NCBI GenBank assembly: GCA_965215715.1
Contig: OZ244129.1
Span: 1,736,001-1,800,000, forward strand
Direction: 5' to 3'
From: HXMU1428-3 sp965215715
GTDB lineage: Bacteria; Pseudomonadota; Alphaproteobacteria; Rhizobiales; HXMU1428-3
Length of the DNA: 64,000 nt
Shown here: positions 1 to 8,603 of the stretch, piece after piece
How positions within the stretch are numbered: position 1 is the stretch's first letter
Layout of the letters: the number at the start of each line of letters is the position of its first letter
Made by a program: the position numbers and the translations under genes
Notes under the pieces: model-generated
The model's input: the letters and a program-made list of their open reading frames with translations, nothing else
Told to the model about the DNA's origin: nothing
Database searches by the model: none

Positions 1-324
1 GAATTTTTCAAACGGCAGACCTTTTGGAAGTCCCTCACGGCGGGGATTGCGGAAAGCGTTTTTTACTTTTTGGCTGGTAGAAATATTGACAACAGAGCCT
101 TGTAACTCAGAGGCCAAATCAGCCAAAGATTTAATTTCTTTTTGATCTCGTGCCTGGAGGGCGGTGCTCATCAGCATTGCCAGGATGAAAAAGCCAATGG
201 CTAGATAAATAAGGCCATCGCGCAAGAGTGTGGGCATGCTGGCCTCTTGGGGCAATCGAACGGCTTTTGCTTTTGCAGTTTTTTTGTGAACCATTTGTAG
301 ATCTTTCACTTGGTGACCTCTCAT
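1..324 (-). CDS. degP: Do/DegP-family periplasmic serine protease, N-terminal part (cut by window edge)
   Basis: The first 108 codons of a protein whose remainder lies outside the window. They show a short charged N-terminus, one hydrophobic segment (about residues 25-45) acting as signal peptide or anchor, then LADLASELQGSVVNISTSQ, which is the typical opening of the mature Do/DegP protease. The catalytic triad and PDZ domains are not visible. Family members degrade or refold damaged envelope proteins in the periplasm. The gene lies downstream of hflK, hflC and a DUF2065 gene on the same strand, an order common in Alphaproteobacteria, which supports the call. The start at 324 has AAAGGT upstream; an in-frame ATG at 294 is an alternative. 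No oddity seen in the visible part. Confidence 0.8.
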   Translation of the reverse strand, partial: MRGHQVKDLQMVHKKTAKAKAVRLPQEASMPTLLRDGLIYLAIGFFILAMLMSTALQARDQKEIKSLADLASELQGSVVNISTSQKVKNAFRNPRREGLPKGLPFEKF

Positions 325-563
325 TCGTTGACCTTTCAACGGGCTGCGCCTCTCTTTAAATTCTTTATTTTAGTTGGGGTCATACGTCCCCGCATAACCG
401 TTTTGCTGTAATATCCTTACAATTACGGGATAAAAAAGGCAAAGTTGCGCTTTGGATAGTACCTCAACACAATATAAGCGACAAATCACAACTTACTAGT
501 GAGAATTAGAAAATCTTATATTGATTGGGTGAATTTTGAGTATGGGGCCTGTTAAATCGCTCT

Positions 564-770
564 TTACGCTCCACTGCTCATGGTTTTTACCAACCAAATG
601 ATGGCCACGCCGAGAGCAAGCGAGCCAACACCTATATAGCGTAAATTTTGCAAATCACGTTTGGCAAGCTCTTGCACAACCTGAATAATCTGGCCTGGAA
701 ACAAGCTCCAGACCAGACCTTCTAGGACAAAGGCAAAACCTACCCCTAACGCGAAATCAGATAAATCCAT
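564..770 (-). CDS. DUF2065 (YjeT-like) small inner-membrane protein
   Basis: A 68-residue protein with two hydrophobic stretches (about residues 7-25 and 45-62) separated by a short amphipathic loop with a basic residue cluster. Size, the LGVGFAFVLEGLVWSLFPG opening and the position directly after hflC match the DUF2065/YjeT family, whose members sit beside hflKC in many Proteobacteria and have no firmly established function. It starts 14 bases after hflC ends, so it is almost certainly co-transcribed with hflK-hflC. The 239 bases between it and degP show no clear terminator, so degP may also belong to the operon. Confidence 0.85.
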   Translation of the reverse strand: MDLSDFALGVGFAFVLEGLVWSLFPGQIIQVVQELAKRDLQNLRYIGVGSLALGVAIIWLVKTMSSGA

Positions 771-784
771 AAATCTGGGTTTGC

Positions 785-1651
785 CTATTCACCGGTCGGT
801 TTTTTAAAATATTTAAAAAATTCCGAATTGGGTGAAATCACAAGCCTTGTATCGCCTGATTTTAAGCCTTTTTCATAGGCTTGCATGGAGCGATAAAAGG
901 CAAAGAATTTAGGATCACGGCTAAATGCTTCAGCAAAAATTCTATTGCGATTGGCATCGCCTTCACCGCGAATGATTTCAGATTTTTTGGTCGCGTTGGC
1001 TTCAATCTCAACGACTTGCCGATCCGCTTGGGCGCGAATGGTACGCGCAATCTCTTCACCTTCAGCGCGCCAACTGGCGGCTTCTTGCTGGCGTTCGCGC
1101 TGCATACGGGTGTACACATTGTTCCGCAATTGATTTGGAAGATCTGCGCGCTTTAAACGCACATCAATAACATCAACGCCAAACTCTGTGGTTTGATCGT
1201 GTACCAGCTTTGTCACAGCGAGGAGCAATTCATCACGCTTGTCGCGCACCACATCATCTAGGCTGGCACTGGAGAACACTTGCCGGATGGATGTATTGAC
1301 AAAATTGGAAAGACGGCTGTCAAACTGAAGCCGTGTGCCAATGTTTTGATAAAACTTCAAAGGCTCTGTGATGCGATAACGGGCAAAAGCGTCGACAATA
1401 ATTCGCTTTTTGCCGGCAATCAAAATCTCACGAGAGGGAACATCCACCTCTAGAAGTTTCTTATCAAAATAAACCACATTTTGTACAAATGGAATTTTGA
1501 AATGTAACCCTGGTTCTGAGATAACTTTTTTAACAGCACCCAATTGCAGCACCATGGCACGTTCTGTTTGGTGCACAGTGAATAATGAAAAATAAGCGAA
1601 CACTGCTGCACCAATAAGAACAACAAGTAAGAAGCTAAAAAATCCACGCAT
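785..1651 (-). CDS. hflC: HflC, SPFH-domain subunit of the FtsH protease modulator
   Basis: A 288-residue protein with an N-terminal membrane anchor (about residues 4-22) followed by a prohibitin/SPFH domain facing the periplasm and a long charged helix rich in RQQEAASWRAEGEEIARTIRA, as usual for HflC. With HflK it forms a large membrane cage around the AAA protease FtsH and limits its access to substrates. It follows hflK after 14 bases, indicating translational coupling and a shared transcript. Length is close to the E. coli protein, slightly shorter at the C-terminus. Identification rests on the family pattern and on the HflK neighbour. Confidence 0.95.
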   Translation of the reverse strand: MRGFFSFLLVVLIGAAVFAYFSLFTVHQTERAMVLQLGAVKKVISEPGLHFKIPFVQNVVYFDKKLLEVDVPSREILIAGKKRIIVDAFARYRITEPLKFYQNIGTRLQFDSRLSNFVNTSIRQVFSSASLDDVVRDKRDELLLAVTKLVHDQTTEFGVDVIDVRLKRADLPNQLRNNVYTRMQRERQQEAASWRAEGEEIARTIRAQADRQVVEIEANATKKSEIIRGEGDANRNRIFAEAFSRDPKFFAFYRSMQAYEKGLKSGDTRLVISPNSEFFKYFKKPTGE

Positions 1652-1665
1652 AATCTTAATCTCCC

Positions 1666-2796
1666 TTACTTCTTCTTGCCTTGCAGCTCATTGAGCGGCA
1701 AATAGGGAACGACACCGCCCCCACCAGAGTTGTTATTATCCAGAATGATCTTATCAGTGCCTGAGAACACGCGCTCCATCATTTCTAGATATAGACGATC
1801 CCGGGTAATTTCTGGGGCTTTGCGATATTCTTCATAAATCTTTTTAAAGCGTTCCGCCTCACCTTCAGCTTCTGCAACGATACGGCTTTTGTACGCTTCA
1901 GCTGCCTCAATGATTTTAGCCGCTTCACCGCGCGCTTCAGGGACCACTTTGTTGATATAGGCCTTGGCTTCTTGTTCTAGCCGGCTTTTATCTTGTTTGG
2001 CCGCCTCCACATCATTCACAGCCTGGACAACATCTTTGGGCACGTCTGGTTTGCCAATGAGGACCACAAGAATATTGATGCCAGATTTATAGCCATCTAA
2101 TGTTTCTTGCATCACTTCTTGAACGTCATCCTGGTTTTGCTTAAACGTTTCATTTAACACATCATTGAGTGTCGCCTTGCCAACCACCTGACGCATGGCA
2201 CTTTCAGCCACTTCTCGGACTGTTTTGGCTGGGTTCTCAACGTTAAACAAATATTGTTTGGCGTCTTTAATGTTCCATTGCACTGAAAACTGGACATCAA
2301 CAATATTGTTATCGCCGGTAAGCATCAGGCTGGCATTGCTGTCGTCAACGGCACCGCCACGAAAGCCACCGCCGCGGCGAGAAAAGTCTCGGCCACCACC
2401 AATGGTGATTTGTTGGGCAAATTGTGGTCTGACCAAATAGACCTTCTCAACAGGGTTGGGGAATCGCAAGTGCAGACCTTCTGTTAACGTCCGGTCATAT
2501 TTGCCAAATTGGGTCACTATGCCAACTTGGTCAGGTTCCACTTTTACCGTAAAGGCGAAAAAGCCGACAAAGGCCAATAGGGCTGCTAGCCCTAAATAGA
2601 AGATCGGGCCACCAAACCCGCGCCCTTTATCACCACCACCGGGCATGGCGCGTTTTAAACGATCCTGGCTTTTTTTGAAAAGTTCTTCAATATCGGGCTG
2701 CTGGTTGCCGCCGCCTTTGCCACCGCGCGGTCCCCAGGGGCCATCTCCGCCACCTTTCCAACCACCATTATTGCCGTTTTGACCACTCCAAGGCAT
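1666..2796 (-). CDS. hflK: HflK, SPFH-domain subunit of the FtsH protease modulator
   Basis: A 376-residue protein with a glycine/asparagine-rich cytoplasmic N-terminus (residues 1-45), one membrane segment near residues 62-82 and a prohibitin/SPFH domain (PDQVGIVTQFGKYDRTLTEG) followed by an alanine/glutamate-rich helix and a flexible C-terminal tail. This architecture is diagnostic of HflK, the partner of HflC in the complex that regulates FtsH at the inner membrane. A glycine/arginine-rich loop (about residues 130-145) sits inside the SPFH domain; such loops occur in other alphaproteobacterial HflK proteins. It is the first gene of hflK-hflC-DUF2065-degP. Confidence 0.96.
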   Translation of the reverse strand: MPWSGQNGNNGGWKGGGDGPWGPRGGKGGGNQQPDIEELFKKSQDRLKRAMPGGGDKGRGFGGPIFYLGLAALLAFVGFFAFTVKVEPDQVGIVTQFGKYDRTLTEGLHLRFPNPVEKVYLVRPQFAQQITIGGGRDFSRRGGGFRGGAVDDSNASLMLTGDNNIVDVQFSVQWNIKDAKQYLFNVENPAKTVREVAESAMRQVVGKATLNDVLNETFKQNQDDVQEVMQETLDGYKSGINILVVLIGKPDVPKDVVQAVNDVEAAKQDKSRLEQEAKAYINKVVPEARGEAAKIIEAAEAYKSRIVAEAEGEAERFKKIYEEYRKAPEITRDRLYLEMMERVFSGTDKIILDNNNSGGGGVVPYLPLNELQGKKK

Positions 2797-3181
2797 ATTT
2801 AATTCCTATATCATTATCGTAGTGCGTGTCGTATTTTTCCAAAATCAGTATTCATTTTTTGGCAAAGACACGCTTTTAAAAACATGTTTTTCTATCAAAT
2901 CCCAAACTGGCTGAGGGAAACGTAAAGCATTTCATCTCTTTAATTTTTTGAAAGCACAAAATTTTCTATCGCCACATGAGATTTCACAGATGTAAGATTT
3001 AAAGAAGCAAATTTAAAGCTTTGTTCTGAAAAAAGTTCAAATTTTATCCAGTTAAAGTTAGCTTTTATAGCTAATGTTATAAAAGCCTGCTGGAAAAGAT
3101 GCAATGTTTGCCCATAAGAAAATGGGAACCTAACAGTTTAAGTCCCCATTTCAATGAGTTAAAATGACATATTGGGTGTTT
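2797..3181. other. Intergenic gap between hflK and a chemoreceptor gene
   Basis: An AT-rich stretch of 385 bases. It must hold the promoter of hflK (minus strand) but I see no convincing -35/-10 pair. Near its left end, around 3114-3153, lies a possible terminator for the adjacent chemoreceptor gene. Confidence 0.5.
3114..3153 (-). terminator. Possible intrinsic terminator of the chemoreceptor gene
   Basis: Read on the minus strand, AATGGGGA and TTCCCATT form an 8-base stem with one weak pair around a 14-base loop, followed by TTTTCTT. It lies about 30 bases past the stop codon of the 3182-4639 gene. The T tract is short, so this is a moderate call. Confidence 0.5.
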
Positions 3182-4639
3182 TTAAGGCTTATAGCCTAGA
3201 CGGAACGCGCCCCAATGTTTTCCTTTTACAAAAATAGGGGCCGAGGCGTCCTTCATCACAATTAGGTTTCCCCCGCCCATGTCACGCAAATAGGTTTGCA
3301 GTAGGACTTTATTTTGATTTTGGGCTGCGCGGGTGCCTGTGCGGTCATTCATTATGCGGCGTTGGCGACAATTGGCTGTGTTCCAAACGGGATCATCGCC
3401 TTGGGGATTGGTAAACTTCTTATTATGAGTTGGGACATAGGCATGACTGTCGCAGCTCACGCCATAAGCGATCCTTGTATCTGTGCCGATTGCTTCTTCT
3501 TGAATTTGTGTCAATATACGATCTGTAAATTCAACATAACGTGTCACATGTTGTAACGGATTTGTGCCTGGAACTTCTTGATGGTCTCTGTCCATTAAAT
3601 CTTCAAGACTAATCTCTCCTTGATCGACGGCTTTGCTAAAGGCATCACTGATTTTTTGTGCGGTTTTTTGTGATAAGTTGAACAAGGCGACATCACCGAT
3701 TTCAGCACCGCTTGAGACAGCTGTGACAACCAGGTCATCACCTGAATCACATACATCGCGCATCTTATTAGAGACCGTATCAAGCGCTTGCCCAGCTTCT
3801 TGGCTGTTTTTTGTGATCAAATCAGCTGCTGTTAAGATCTCATCACACACATTTAAAACGGACCCCATGCGCTCTGTAATTTGATCTGTTGATTCATCAA
3901 CTTCACTCAACGATATGGTTGTGCCCTTTAATAGCTGTGTGAAGGAACTTGCTTGCTCTTCAACTTGGGTGGCTGTTTGGGCTGCTTCGCCACTTTGTTG
4001 GCTTAACAGGCTAAACCCTTGTCTGATTTCACCTAAGGTTTCCTCGATCTGGGCTGTGGCATCGGTTGTGGATGAAGCCAGGGCCTTAACCTCACTGGCA
4101 ACAACGCTAAAGCCTTTACCCGCTTCACCAGCTCGTGCCGCCTCAATGGTTGCATTTAAAGCCAGCAAGTTGGTTTGCTTGGCAATGCCATTAATCACGC
4201 CGGCAATATTGCCCACATTTTCCAAAGAGGTGCTCATTGAGGCCATTTGAGACGAGATGCTTTCAACTGCATCAATTAAGATATTGATTGAGGCCAGTGT
4301 TTGATCAACGGTATCTTGAGAGGCTAGCATCTCATGATTGGCACCGCGTGCGATTTCACTTGAATTGGTTATTTCACGGGCAATTTCATCGTTGACCACT
4401 CTTAAATCTTGAATTTGCTCGATGAAAGAAGACAGTTCATCTTGGTCTTTTTTAGAACGCTCAACAATGCCATCGATTATGCCTGAGGCTTCGACAATAT
4501 CCAGGCCAAGTTTACTGGTTTCAGCCCCCAATTTGTTCAAAGCTTGTTTGGCCTCCTCATCGCTTTGCGTCGTTGATGTCGTTGCGCAAGATTGTTCAAT
4601 TGGGTTTTCCTCAAAAGTCTGGCTTGTTACTGGCCTCAT
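3182..4639 (-). CDS. Soluble methyl-accepting chemotaxis protein with C-terminal sensor domain
   Basis: A 485-residue protein without membrane segments. Residues about 35-330 form the coiled-coil methyl-accepting domain, with the invariant hairpin tip NLLALNATIEAARAGEAGKG that contacts CheA and CheW. Residues about 345-485 form a separate domain ending in KGKHWGAFRLGY, containing PTHNKKF, DDPVWN, an NCRQRR cysteine and LQTYLRDMGGG. I know this C-terminal arrangement from other alphaproteobacterial cytoplasmic receptors; the final W-G-x-x-R-x-G-Y resembles Cache folds. The ligand is unknown. A close paralogue lies immediately upstream at 4871-6322 with the same layout. No other chemotaxis gene is in the window. 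Confidence 0.9.
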   Translation of the reverse strand: MRPVTSQTFEENPIEQSCATTSTTQSDEEAKQALNKLGAETSKLGLDIVEASGIIDGIVERSKKDQDELSSFIEQIQDLRVVNDEIAREITNSSEIARGANHEMLASQDTVDQTLASINILIDAVESISSQMASMSTSLENVGNIAGVINGIAKQTNLLALNATIEAARAGEAGKGFSVVASEVKALASSTTDATAQIEETLGEIRQGFSLLSQQSGEAAQTATQVEEQASSFTQLLKGTTISLSEVDESTDQITERMGSVLNVCDEILTAADLITKNSQEAGQALDTVSNKMRDVCDSGDDLVVTAVSSGAEIGDVALFNLSQKTAQKISDAFSKAVDQGEISLEDLMDRDHQEVPGTNPLQHVTRYVEFTDRILTQIQEEAIGTDTRIAYGVSCDSHAYVPTHNKKFTNPQGDDPVWNTANCRQRRIMNDRTGTRAAQNQNKVLLQTYLRDMGGGNLIVMKDASAPIFVKGKHWGAFRLGYKP

Positions 4640-4870
4640 CTTGGAATGTTCCTTTATATTTTAAAAAGACCAAATACAAATTTTTAATCCTTGAAGATCA
4701 AAAACTGATTGGATTAGTACGTTCACAGATAATTATTAATAAAAATTTGTATTTTGTCTTATAATCAGCCTTTTCCTTAGACTTTCGTACAAGTCCGATC
4801 ATAAGATTTATTAACTTAAAACTGTAAAACGTTGATAATCTTTGTCTTTTTACTAAACAGTTTGCAGATG

Positions 4871-6322
4871 TTACTTTTGAGGGGTATAGCCGACTCTAAA
4901 GCCTCCCCAATGACGACCTTGGATAAAGATTGGAGCGCTAATATCTTTCATTGGGACAAAAACCCCGCCTCCCATATCGCGACGGTAGGTTTGTAACAAT
5001 AAGGGCTCTTGATTGGTTCCGGAGCGCTTGGCTGCGCGGTCTGGGAAATAACGGTGGTTTCGGCAATTTGCCATATTCCAAATAGGATCGTCTCCTTGTG
5101 GTTTGGAAACAGCTAGAATATTAGTCGAAATGTAGGCGGTGTCATCAATAACTGCGCACCAGGCAATTTGCTCATGGCTGGCCACAATCTCTTCAATGAG
5201 GGGTTGGATGTTTTGGTCAATAAAACTGGAATATTTTGCTAAATGTTGGGGAGGGTTACTGCCCGCAATTTCTTGATGGTTCCTATCAAATAAATCTTCC
5301 AGACCAACTTGGCCAGCAACAAGACCTGAATTGATAATTTCAGTGGCTTTTTGCGCTGCGTAGGAAGCCTTTTTGATGATTTGATATTCTTTTTCGTTAC
5401 GTCCCGATTGTGCTGTAATCAAAACCATCTGATCTGTATCATCTGCAACATGACGCATGGTACGTGAAGCATCGCTTAGTTTTTCACTCGACTGTTCCAG
5501 ATTGGTTGATACGCAATCTGAAATGGTCATAAACTCTTCGCAAGCTTCATTGACCACGTCCATTTGTTGATCGATAATTCCTATTTTGCGATCAATTGTC
5601 CCCATGGCGCCCGAGACGTTATCTAAAATACAGCCAAAGGTTTCTGTTTTTTTGCCAACGTTTAGCGCTGTGGATGATGTTTCTTGACTAGACGTTTTTA
5701 AAAGCTCAAACCCGGTTTTAATTTCTTCTAAGGTTTCTTCAATTTGAGTGGTGGCATCTGATGTTGAGCTTGCCAGTGATTTGACCTCATGGGCCACAAC
5801 ACTAAACCCTTTACCAGCCTCGCCCGCGCGTGCTGCTTCAATGGTCGCATTTAGCGCTAGAAGGTTGGTTTGTTTGGCAATTGAATTAATAACACTGATG
5901 ATCCCGCCCACATTTTCTATGGCTTTGCTTAATTCTTCCATTCGTTGTTCGCTGGCATTGGCCGCTTCAATCATACGGGAAATTTCTTCACGTGCGCTTT
6001 CAACTGTGCTGTGGGATTCTGTGATTTCGGTATTTGCTTGGGAGCTGGTTGATGTCGCTTCTGATATGTTAGTGGAGATTTCGTTGGTTGTTTCTTGCAA
6101 ACCTTGCAATTCACCAACAAAGGAAGAAAACTGATCCCGATCTTGAGATGAAACATCGGCAATTTCCTGGATAACATCAGCTGAAACAGCAATATCAAGT
6201 CCTAATCGGCTCAGCTTTTCGCCAAAATTGCGACGTTCTTCTTCAGTAAACGTAACCGATTCAGGTTCGGTAGTGTTTTGGGAGTCTTCTTCATTTTCAA
6301 TTGCCACTAATGCCACAGACAT
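4871..6322 (-). CDS. Soluble methyl-accepting chemotaxis protein with C-terminal sensor domain (paralogue)
   Basis: A 483-residue paralogue of the neighbouring receptor. It has the same signalling tip (NLLALNATIEAARAGEAGKG), no membrane segment, and a C-terminal domain with LQTYRRDMGGGVF, NCRNHR and GRHWGGFRVGY. The start at 6322 is chosen because GGAG lies six bases upstream; longer readings begin with non-ATG codons or lack a ribosome site. The 230-base space to the next gene suggests each receptor has its own promoter. A soluble receptor senses internal conditions or couples to other arrays; the ligand cannot be told from sequence. The pair probably arose by tandem duplication, although the halves upstream of the tip have diverged strongly. 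Confidence 0.9.
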   Translation of the reverse strand: MSVALVAIENEEDSQNTTEPESVTFTEEERRNFGEKLSRLGLDIAVSADVIQEIADVSSQDRDQFSSFVGELQGLQETTNEISTNISEATSTSSQANTEITESHSTVESAREEISRMIEAANASEQRMEELSKAIENVGGIISVINSIAKQTNLLALNATIEAARAGEAGKGFSVVAHEVKSLASSTSDATTQIEETLEEIKTGFELLKTSSQETSSTALNVGKKTETFGCILDNVSGAMGTIDRKIGIIDQQMDVVNEACEEFMTISDCVSTNLEQSSEKLSDASRTMRHVADDTDQMVLITAQSGRNEKEYQIIKKASYAAQKATEIINSGLVAGQVGLEDLFDRNHQEIAGSNPPQHLAKYSSFIDQNIQPLIEEIVASHEQIAWCAVIDDTAYISTNILAVSKPQGDDPIWNMANCRNHRYFPDRAAKRSGTNQEPLLLQTYRRDMGGGVFVPMKDISAPIFIQGRHWGGFRVGYTPQK

Positions 6323-6514
6323 TGTTTTCTCCATAAGTTTATGAATCAAAAAATAATCTATGAAGCGTACTGACAATTATCTAAACAAATATTAACCATA
6401 AAGCCGTTCTGCTAATATACTTTGCAAAAAAGAGGAAAATTGCCAGCTTTATTGCCATAAAGTGTGAAAAAAACTCTCATTTTTTACGGATTTTATTTGA
6501 TAAAACCTTGAGAC

Positions 6515-7018
6515 TTACGAACGTTTGTAAACTAAGTAGGTATAATCGAAGTCATTTTTGTTATCAGCGGGACATAATTCGTGTGATGTTTCTTGCCAAA
6601 TGGTTTTGTCTGGAGATGGGAAAAAAGCATCTCCTTCCATTTTAGTATGTACGCGGCTTAAATAGATGTAGGTGGCAAACCCAAGCGTTTGTTGATAAAT
6701 TTGCTCTCCGCCAATGACCATGATCTCTTCCACATTACGGCTTTGCGCGCACTGTTTGGCCTTTTCAATGGCTTGTTCAACGCTATACACCACGAATGCC
6801 CCTTCAACCTGGAATGTTTTATCTGAGGTAATGATGATATTGTCGCGCCCTTTGAGCGGTTTTCCTATCGATTGAAAGGTTTTGCGCCCCATAATGATGG
6901 GTTTACCCATGGTGAGCTTGACAAAGCGCTGCATATCGGAAGGCAGAGCCCATAACAGTTTGTTGTCTTTGCCGATCACGCCATTTTCAGTTACGGCGAC
7001 AATAAGAGAAATATGCAT
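6515..7018 (-). CDS. folA: Dihydrofolate reductase
   Basis: A 167-residue protein that reduces dihydrofolate to tetrahydrofolate with NADPH in the cytoplasm. It opens with ISLIVAVTENGVIGKDNKLLW, then LPSDMQRF with the substrate-binding aspartate, followed by KPIIMGRKTFQSIGKPL and the NADPH-binding GGEQIY near residue 105. Length matches the family. AGGGG lies four to five bases before the ATG. It follows thyA after 33 bases on the same strand, a usual pairing because thymidylate synthase produces the dihydrofolate that this enzyme recycles. Confidence 0.97.
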   Translation of the reverse strand: MHISLIVAVTENGVIGKDNKLLWALPSDMQRFVKLTMGKPIIMGRKTFQSIGKPLKGRDNIIITSDKTFQVEGAFVVYSVEQAIEKAKQCAQSRNVEEIMVIGGEQIYQQTLGFATYIYLSRVHTKMEGDAFFPSPDKTIWQETSHELCPADNKNDFDYTYLVYKRS

Positions 7019-7051
7019 GGAACCCCTTAAACTTTCTTTTCGCCTGGAAAA

Positions 7052-7846
7052 TTACACAGCCACGGGCGCTTTGATATGTGGGTCTGGCTGATAATCTATC
7101 AATTCAAAATCATCAAACTTAAACGCGAATAAATCCGTCACGGCCTCGTTTATATTCATCGTAGGTAATTTTTTTGGTTGGCGAGACAGTTGGGTTTTGG
7201 CTTGTTCCACATGATTGAGATAGAGGTGCACATCGCCAAAGGTGTGCACGAAATCGCCTGGTTCAAGCTTTGTTACCTGGGCGAGCATGAGGGTTAGCAA
7301 GGCATAAGACGCGATATTGAAGGGCACCCCCAAAAACACATCGGCCGAACGCTGATAGAGTTGGCAGGATAATTTACCCTCAGCCACATAAAATTGAAAC
7401 AGGCAATGGCAAGGTGGTAGCGCCATATCTTCCACTTGCGCCGGGTTCCAAGCACTGACCACATGGCGGCGAGAATGCGGGTTATTATTTAGTGCTTTGA
7501 CCAACAATGCGATTTGATCAATTTGGTGACCGTCTGGTGTTGGCCAGGAGCGCCATTGAGAGCCATAGACTGGACCAAGTTCGCCCTCTTCATCGGCCCA
7601 TTCATCCCATATAGAGACCCCATTCTCTTTGAGGTAGGCAATGTTCGTTTCCCCTTTTAAAAACCAAAGCAGTTCATGGATGATGGATTTAAGATGTAAC
7701 TTTTTGGTGGTTAAAACGGGAAAGCCCTGGGCCAGATCAAAGCGCATTTGATGGCCAAAGAGGGATTTTGTTCCGGTTCCGGTGCGATCATCGCGCTCAA
7801 CGCCTTGTTGCAACACCAGGTCTAGTAAGTCTAAATATTGTCTCAT
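7052..7846 (-). CDS. thyA: Thymidylate synthase
   Basis: A 264-residue enzyme, the same length as E. coli ThyA, that methylates dUMP to dTMP using methylenetetrahydrofolate. Visible landmarks are DRTGTGT near the N-terminus, the catalytic cysteine in LPPCHCLFQF at about residue 146, QRSADVFLGVPFNIASYA, and the C-terminal IKAPVAV needed for closure of the active site. An in-frame extension of 18 codons upstream exists, but the family always starts at MRQYLDLL, so 7846 is chosen. It is the first gene of the thyA-folA pair. Confidence 0.97.
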   Translation of the reverse strand: MRQYLDLLDLVLQQGVERDDRTGTGTKSLFGHQMRFDLAQGFPVLTTKKLHLKSIIHELLWFLKGETNIAYLKENGVSIWDEWADEEGELGPVYGSQWRSWPTPDGHQIDQIALLVKALNNNPHSRRHVVSAWNPAQVEDMALPPCHCLFQFYVAEGKLSCQLYQRSADVFLGVPFNIASYALLTLMLAQVTKLEPGDFVHTFGDVHLYLNHVEQAKTQLSRQPKKLPTMNINEAVTDLFAFKFDDFELIDYQPDPHIKAPVAV

Positions 7847-7999
7847 AATCCTCGGTTTTGGCCTAGTTTGCCGTTTAGGTCCAGTACGATATGAACACAA
7901 TTTGCCCTATCCCCCCCCTTTATCCAGAAAAAACTTCACAAAACACTTACCCTTTTGACAAGTAACACCTTTTTTTTGCCTTCCAATGTGCTTATATTG

Positions 8000-8410
8000 G
8001 AGTTGCGGAATTTATTTCGCTATGGCGATAAATGGACATCGGAATAAACCATTCGGACCCGGGGGCGGTACCCGGCGCCTCCACCAACTGCCCATTTTCT
8101 GTAGTTGCCAAGTTCTTGTTTTTAGAAGTCTTTGCCTTGCTCCTCTTTAAACATCTTTGATGGCAAATGATGAGAATAAGACAAGTGGGTAGTTGATGGG
8201 GGCGAAATAGGATCGACGAGGGTGTAAAGGGTGATCTTTCGCTCGGCATGGTACCACCGTATCGGACCATTATAGTAGTTGCAAACGACAACTATGCTCC
8301 AGTTGCTCAAGCTGCTTAATAGCGGTGATGTGCACTGAAATGAAACTCCTGAACGATTAAGCCCGTTCAGGCGCGGTTTGGAGGCACCGGGCAACAGAAG
8401 CCCTCCACTT
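8000..8410 (+). ncRNA. ssrA: Circularly permuted two-piece tmRNA gene
   Basis: The acceptor piece comes first: a T-arm (stem 8059-8063 with 8071-8075), then CGCCTCC (8076-8082), discriminator A and an encoded CCA ending at 8086. After a spacer of about 110 bases, the coding piece begins with GGGGGCG at 8198-8204, which pairs with CGCCTCC and places G opposite U at the third pair, the alanine identity signal. GGATCGACG follows, as in all tmRNAs. The tag frame runs 8281-8319. Downstream are a perfect 8-base stem (8348-8355 with 8364-8371) and a final hairpin at 8389-8403. This permuted order is characteristic of Alphaproteobacteria; the spacer is removed by processing. The T-loop is GGCGGTA, not the tRNA consensus. 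Outer ends are approximate; a possible -10 TATATT is at 7993-7998. Confidence 0.95.
8281..8319 (+). other. tmRNA proteolysis-tag reading frame
   Basis: The resume codon GCA at 8281 opens the frame ANDNYAPVAQAA, ending at TAA (8317-8319). The bases just before it, TAGTAGTT, correspond to the upstream signal that places the resume codon. AND-N-aromatic-A is the part recognised by the adaptor SspB in Alphaproteobacteria, and the terminal AA is what ClpX grips. The tag is added to proteins on stalled ribosomes. Confidence 0.95.
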
Positions 8411-8603
8411 TTATTCTTTATCCAAAAGACCTCTCTCGTTTGGGTAAAAAGATATGTTTTTTCGTTAATTATTTTATATAGTTTGTGGGTGCACTTAACG
8501 AAATAGAATAAAGTAACGAAACTATATCGCGTAAACTCATATTTGCCTTTTTAAGTATTAGAGGGGCAAAGTTAGTCCCAAAGTGAAAAGGCCTTGATCG
8601 GTT

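Noticed and set aside
7992..8394. Minus-strand open frames over the 8.0-8.4 kb region
   Set aside because: They lie across the tmRNA gene, whose paired acceptor ends, CCA and tag frame explain the sequence fully.
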